From the NCBI GenBank assembly GCA_020027415.1, contig JAHRAW010000171.1, positions 1 to 7,185 on the forward strand: a stretch of DNA of 7,185 nt, in the 5' to 3' direction. This DNA is from Gammaproteobacteria bacterium (GTDB taxonomy: Bacteria > Pseudomonadota > Gammaproteobacteria > Arenicellales > Poriferihabitantaceae). Made by a program: the position numbers and the translations under genes. Positions 5,280 to 7,185 of this stretch are shown piece after piece. Every line of letters begins with the position of its first letter. The stretch's first letter is position 1. The notes beneath the pieces were generated by a model. The model did not search any database. It saw only the letters and a program-made list of their open reading frames with translations, and was not told where the DNA came from.

Positions 5280-6935
5280 ATGCAAGCAAGTTTTGACTAC
5301 ATCATCGTCGGCGCCGGTTCGGCGGGTTGTGTGCTGGCAAACCGCCTGAGCGAGGATGCCGATACCACCATATTGCTGCTGGAATACGGCGGCAGCGATC
5401 ACAGCATTTTCATCCAGATGCCGACCGCGTTGTCGATTCCGATGAACACGCAGCGTTTCGCTTGGCAATTTTATACGCAAGCGGAGCCGGGGCTGGATAA
5501 TCGCCGCCTGCATTGTCCGCGCGGGAAAGTGATTGGCGGCTCGTCGTCCATCAATGGCATGGTTTATGTGCGCGGACACGCGCATGATTTTGAAGAATGG
5601 GCGCGCCGCGGCGCCACCGATTGGGATTATCGTCACTGCCTGCCGTATTTCAAAAAAGCCGACGACTGGAAATACGGCGGCGATGCGTATCGCAAGCAGG
5701 GCGGGGCGCTTGCGGTGTGCAACGGCAATGAAATGAAAAACCCGTTGTATCGGGCGTTCATTGAAGCCGGGCGGCAAGCCGGTTATATGAAAACCGATGA
5801 TTACAATGGCGCGCAGCAAGAAGGCTTTGGCGCGATGTCCATGACGGTGCGCGACGGGGTGCGATGGTCCGCCGCCAAAGCATACTTAAACCCAGCCAAG
5901 CGGCGGCGCAATCTCACGGTGCTCAGCGGCGCGTTAAGCCAACGTGTTTTGTTTGAAGGCAAAAAAGCGGTTGGGGTGGAGTATTGCCGGGGCGAAAAAA
6001 CCATGCGCGCGACCGCCAACCGTGAAGTGATTCTGTGCGCCGGCGTAATCGGCTCGCCGCAGTTGTTGCAATGCTCCGGCGTCGGTCCGGCTGAAGTGCT
6101 TAAAAACGCCGGCGTGGAAGTTGTGCATGCGTTGCCCGGAGTCGGCGAAAACTTGCAAGATCACCTGGAGTTTTATTTTCAGTTTGTTTGCAAGCAACCG
6201 ATTACCCTGAACGGAAAACTGGATTGGTGGAATAAGTTGTTGATTGGCGCGCGTTGGTATTTTTTCAAATCGGGGCTCGGCGCGACCAATCATTTTGAGT
6301 CGTGCGCGTTCATTCGCTCGCGGGCTGGGCTCGCGGCGCCGGACATTCAGTATCATTTTCTGCCGGCGGCGATTCGCTACGACGGTAAATCGGCTTTCAA
6401 AGGGCATGGCTTTCAGGTGCATGTGGGGCATAACAAACCACATAGCCGCGGTCGCGTATGGATCACCGCGCCGCATCCTTTGGAGAAGCCCTCAATTTTA
6501 TTCAACTACCTGCAACGCGAAGAAGATCGCCAAGTTTTTCGGCAATGCGTGCGCTTGACCCGCGAAATCATCCAGCAGCCGGCGATGGAACCGTACCGAG
6601 GCGCGGAAATTCAGCCCGGCGAAGCGGTGCAAAGCGACCGCGAGATTGATGCGTTTGTCCGCCAAGCGACCGAAAGCGCGTATCATCCAGCCGGCACTTG
6701 CAAGATGGGCGGCGATGGCATGGCGGTGGTGGATGCGGATACGCGCGTGCATGGAATTGAACGCTTGCGGGTGGTGGATGCTTCCATTTTCCCGGTCATC
6801 CCCAACGGCAATCTCAACGCGCCGACCATTATGACGGCGGAACGCGCCGCCGACTTGATCAAAGGCAAAGGCATGTTGCCGCCGTCCGAGGCGCCGACGG
6901 AATTGGCGGACAACTGGCAACACGCGCAGCGGTAA
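5280..6935 (+). CDS. betA: GMC-family FAD-dependent dehydrogenase, choline dehydrogenase (BetA) type
   Basis: BetA oxidises choline to betaine aldehyde, and further to glycine betaine, with FAD, passing electrons to the respiratory chain; it is usually membrane-associated. The 551-aa protein matches BetA (about 556 aa) along its full length. Visible: the FAD dinucleotide motif GAGSAG (11-16) with acidic E35 ending the second strand; GMC signature 1 around 81-99 (GKVIGGSSSINGM); signature 2 around 255-269 (GVIGSPQLLQCSGVG); PGVGENLQDHLE (286-297); DIQYHFLP (355-362). Active-site H469 (HPAGTCKMG) and N513 (GNLNAPTIM) are the GMC catalytic pair, compare His466 and Asn510 of choline oxidase. No signal peptide is seen. 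No betB (betaine-aldehyde dehydrogenase) or betI (repressor) lies next to it in this window, which is unlike a classical bet operon. DddA, the 3-hydroxypropionate oxidase of DMSP pathways, is a GMC relative, so the substrate may be another small alcohol. The ATG at 5280 fits the family N terminus, but no Shine-Dalgarno is evident. Confidence 0.85.
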   Translation: MQASFDYIIVGAGSAGCVLANRLSEDADTTILLLEYGGSDHSIFIQMPTALSIPMNTQRFAWQFYTQAEPGLDNRRLHCPRGKVIGGSSSINGMVYVRGHAHDFEEWARRGATDWDYRHCLPYFKKADDWKYGGDAYRKQGGALAVCNGNEMKNPLYRAFIEAGRQAGYMKTDDYNGAQQEGFGAMSMTVRDGVRWSAAKAYLNPAKRRRNLTVLSGALSQRVLFEGKKAVGVEYCRGEKTMRATANREVILCAGVIGSPQLLQCSGVGPAEVLKNAGVEVVHALPGVGENLQDHLEFYFQFVCKQPITLNGKLDWWNKLLIGARWYFFKSGLGATNHFESCAFIRSRAGLAAPDIQYHFLPAAIRYDGKSAFKGHGFQVHVGHNKPHSRGRVWITAPHPLEKPSILFNYLQREEDRQVFRQCVRLTREIIQQPAMEPYRGAEIQPGEAVQSDREIDAFVRQATESAYHPAGTCKMGGDGMAVVDADTRVHGIERLRVVDASIFPVIPNGNLNAPTIMTAERAADLIKGKGMLPPSEAPTELADNWQHAQR

Positions 6936-6945
6936 CCATGAGCCG

Positions 6946-7185
6946 ATGACTCGCGCCGCGCCTATGAAAAACCGCCGCGGCATATCCAAGCCGCCGCGCA
7001 GCGTGCAAGTTGGCAACGGAAAAATTTATGCCGGCGATGCGCTTGAAATTATTCCGCGCTTGGAACATGCAAGCGCGCAAGTGATTATCGCCGACCCGCC
7101 GTATTTTCAAGTGTTGGATGAAGACTGGGTTCACAAATGGACTTCACAACAAGCGTACTTAGATTTCATGGCGCAATGGGTGCAG
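6946..7185 (+). CDS. DNA methyltransferase, N-terminal part (amino-methyltransferase with DPPY motif), cut by window edge
   Basis: An open frame of 80 codons runs off the right edge. It carries IYAGDALEIIPRL (27-39) and then IIADPPYF (47-54). DPPY is motif IV of N6-adenine (or N4-cytosine) DNA methyltransferases, which transfer a methyl group from S-adenosylmethionine to the exocyclic amine. The following DEDW (58-61) and the WTSQQAYLDFMAQW region (65-78) match the layout after motif IV in CcrM-like enzymes. Because DPPY lies near residue 50 with no FxGxG motif before it, the beta-class order is likely, with the AdoMet site in the missing C-terminal part. The family usually has DPPYN; here F follows. 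Start: ATG 6946 is 10 bp after the betA stop; ATG 6964 is a plausible alternative, and the basic stretch before residue 20 is weakly constrained. No ribosome binding site is clear. Whether a restriction enzyme accompanies it cannot be seen. Confidence 0.82.
   Translation, partial: MTRAAPMKNRRGISKPPRSVQVGNGKIYAGDALEIIPRLEHASAQVIIADPPYFQVLDEDWVHKWTSQQAYLDFMAQWVQ

Noticed and set aside
5133..5819. 228-codon open frame on the minus strand across the betA-like start
   Set aside because: It is antisense to a clear BetA-like gene, has no recognisable motif, and is explained by the GC-skewed codon use of the true frame. The same applies to the minus-strand frames at 5934-6476, 6498-7016, 1912-2406, 2989-3465 and 3410-3862.

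Overview
The window holds six same-strand genes and almost no non-coding DNA. It reads as part of a bacterial chromosome, most likely from a proteobacterium: the recognisable proteins resemble proteobacterial CaiD, BetA and DddP, and the DNA is moderately GC-rich with many GCC/GCG/CGC codons but also frequent TTG and CAA. The taxon cannot be fixed from this alone. A marine or host-associated, osmolyte-consuming bacterium is an inference from gene content.

Layout, left to right: (1) 12-866, a sulfotransferase-like protein whose 5' end may lie outside the window. (2) 863-2968, a fused-subunit ADP-forming acyl-CoA synthetase, joined to gene 1 by an ATGA overlap. (3) 3023-3808, a CaiD-type enoyl-CoA hydratase (crotonobetainyl-CoA hydratase clade) with a visible Shine-Dalgarno. 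(4) 3923-5167, an M24 'peptidase-fold' protein whose six metal ligands and two further active-site residues fall at exactly the spacing I recall for the DMSP lyase DddP. (5) 5280-6935, a BetA-like GMC flavoprotein (choline dehydrogenase family). (6) 6946 to the right edge, the N-terminal 80 codons of a DNA methyltransferase with a DPPY motif. The gaps of 54, 114 and 112 bp hold no RNA gene or convincing promoter, but each contains or borders a short direct repeat.

Genes 2-5 look like one catabolic unit for a small quaternary-ammonium or sulfonium osmolyte. Two readings compete. In the DMSP reading, the DddP-like lyase makes DMS and acrylate, the ADP-forming ligase makes acryloyl-CoA, the CaiD-like hydratase makes 3-hydroxypropionyl-CoA, and the GMC enzyme (compare DddA) oxidises 3-hydroxypropionate. 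In the betaine/carnitine reading, the ligase activates carnitine or crotonobetaine for the CaiD homologue, BetA oxidises choline, and the M24 protein acts on a related substrate. The sequence supports the families firmly. The joint pathway is inference. The methyltransferase and sulfotransferase are probably functionally separate neighbours.
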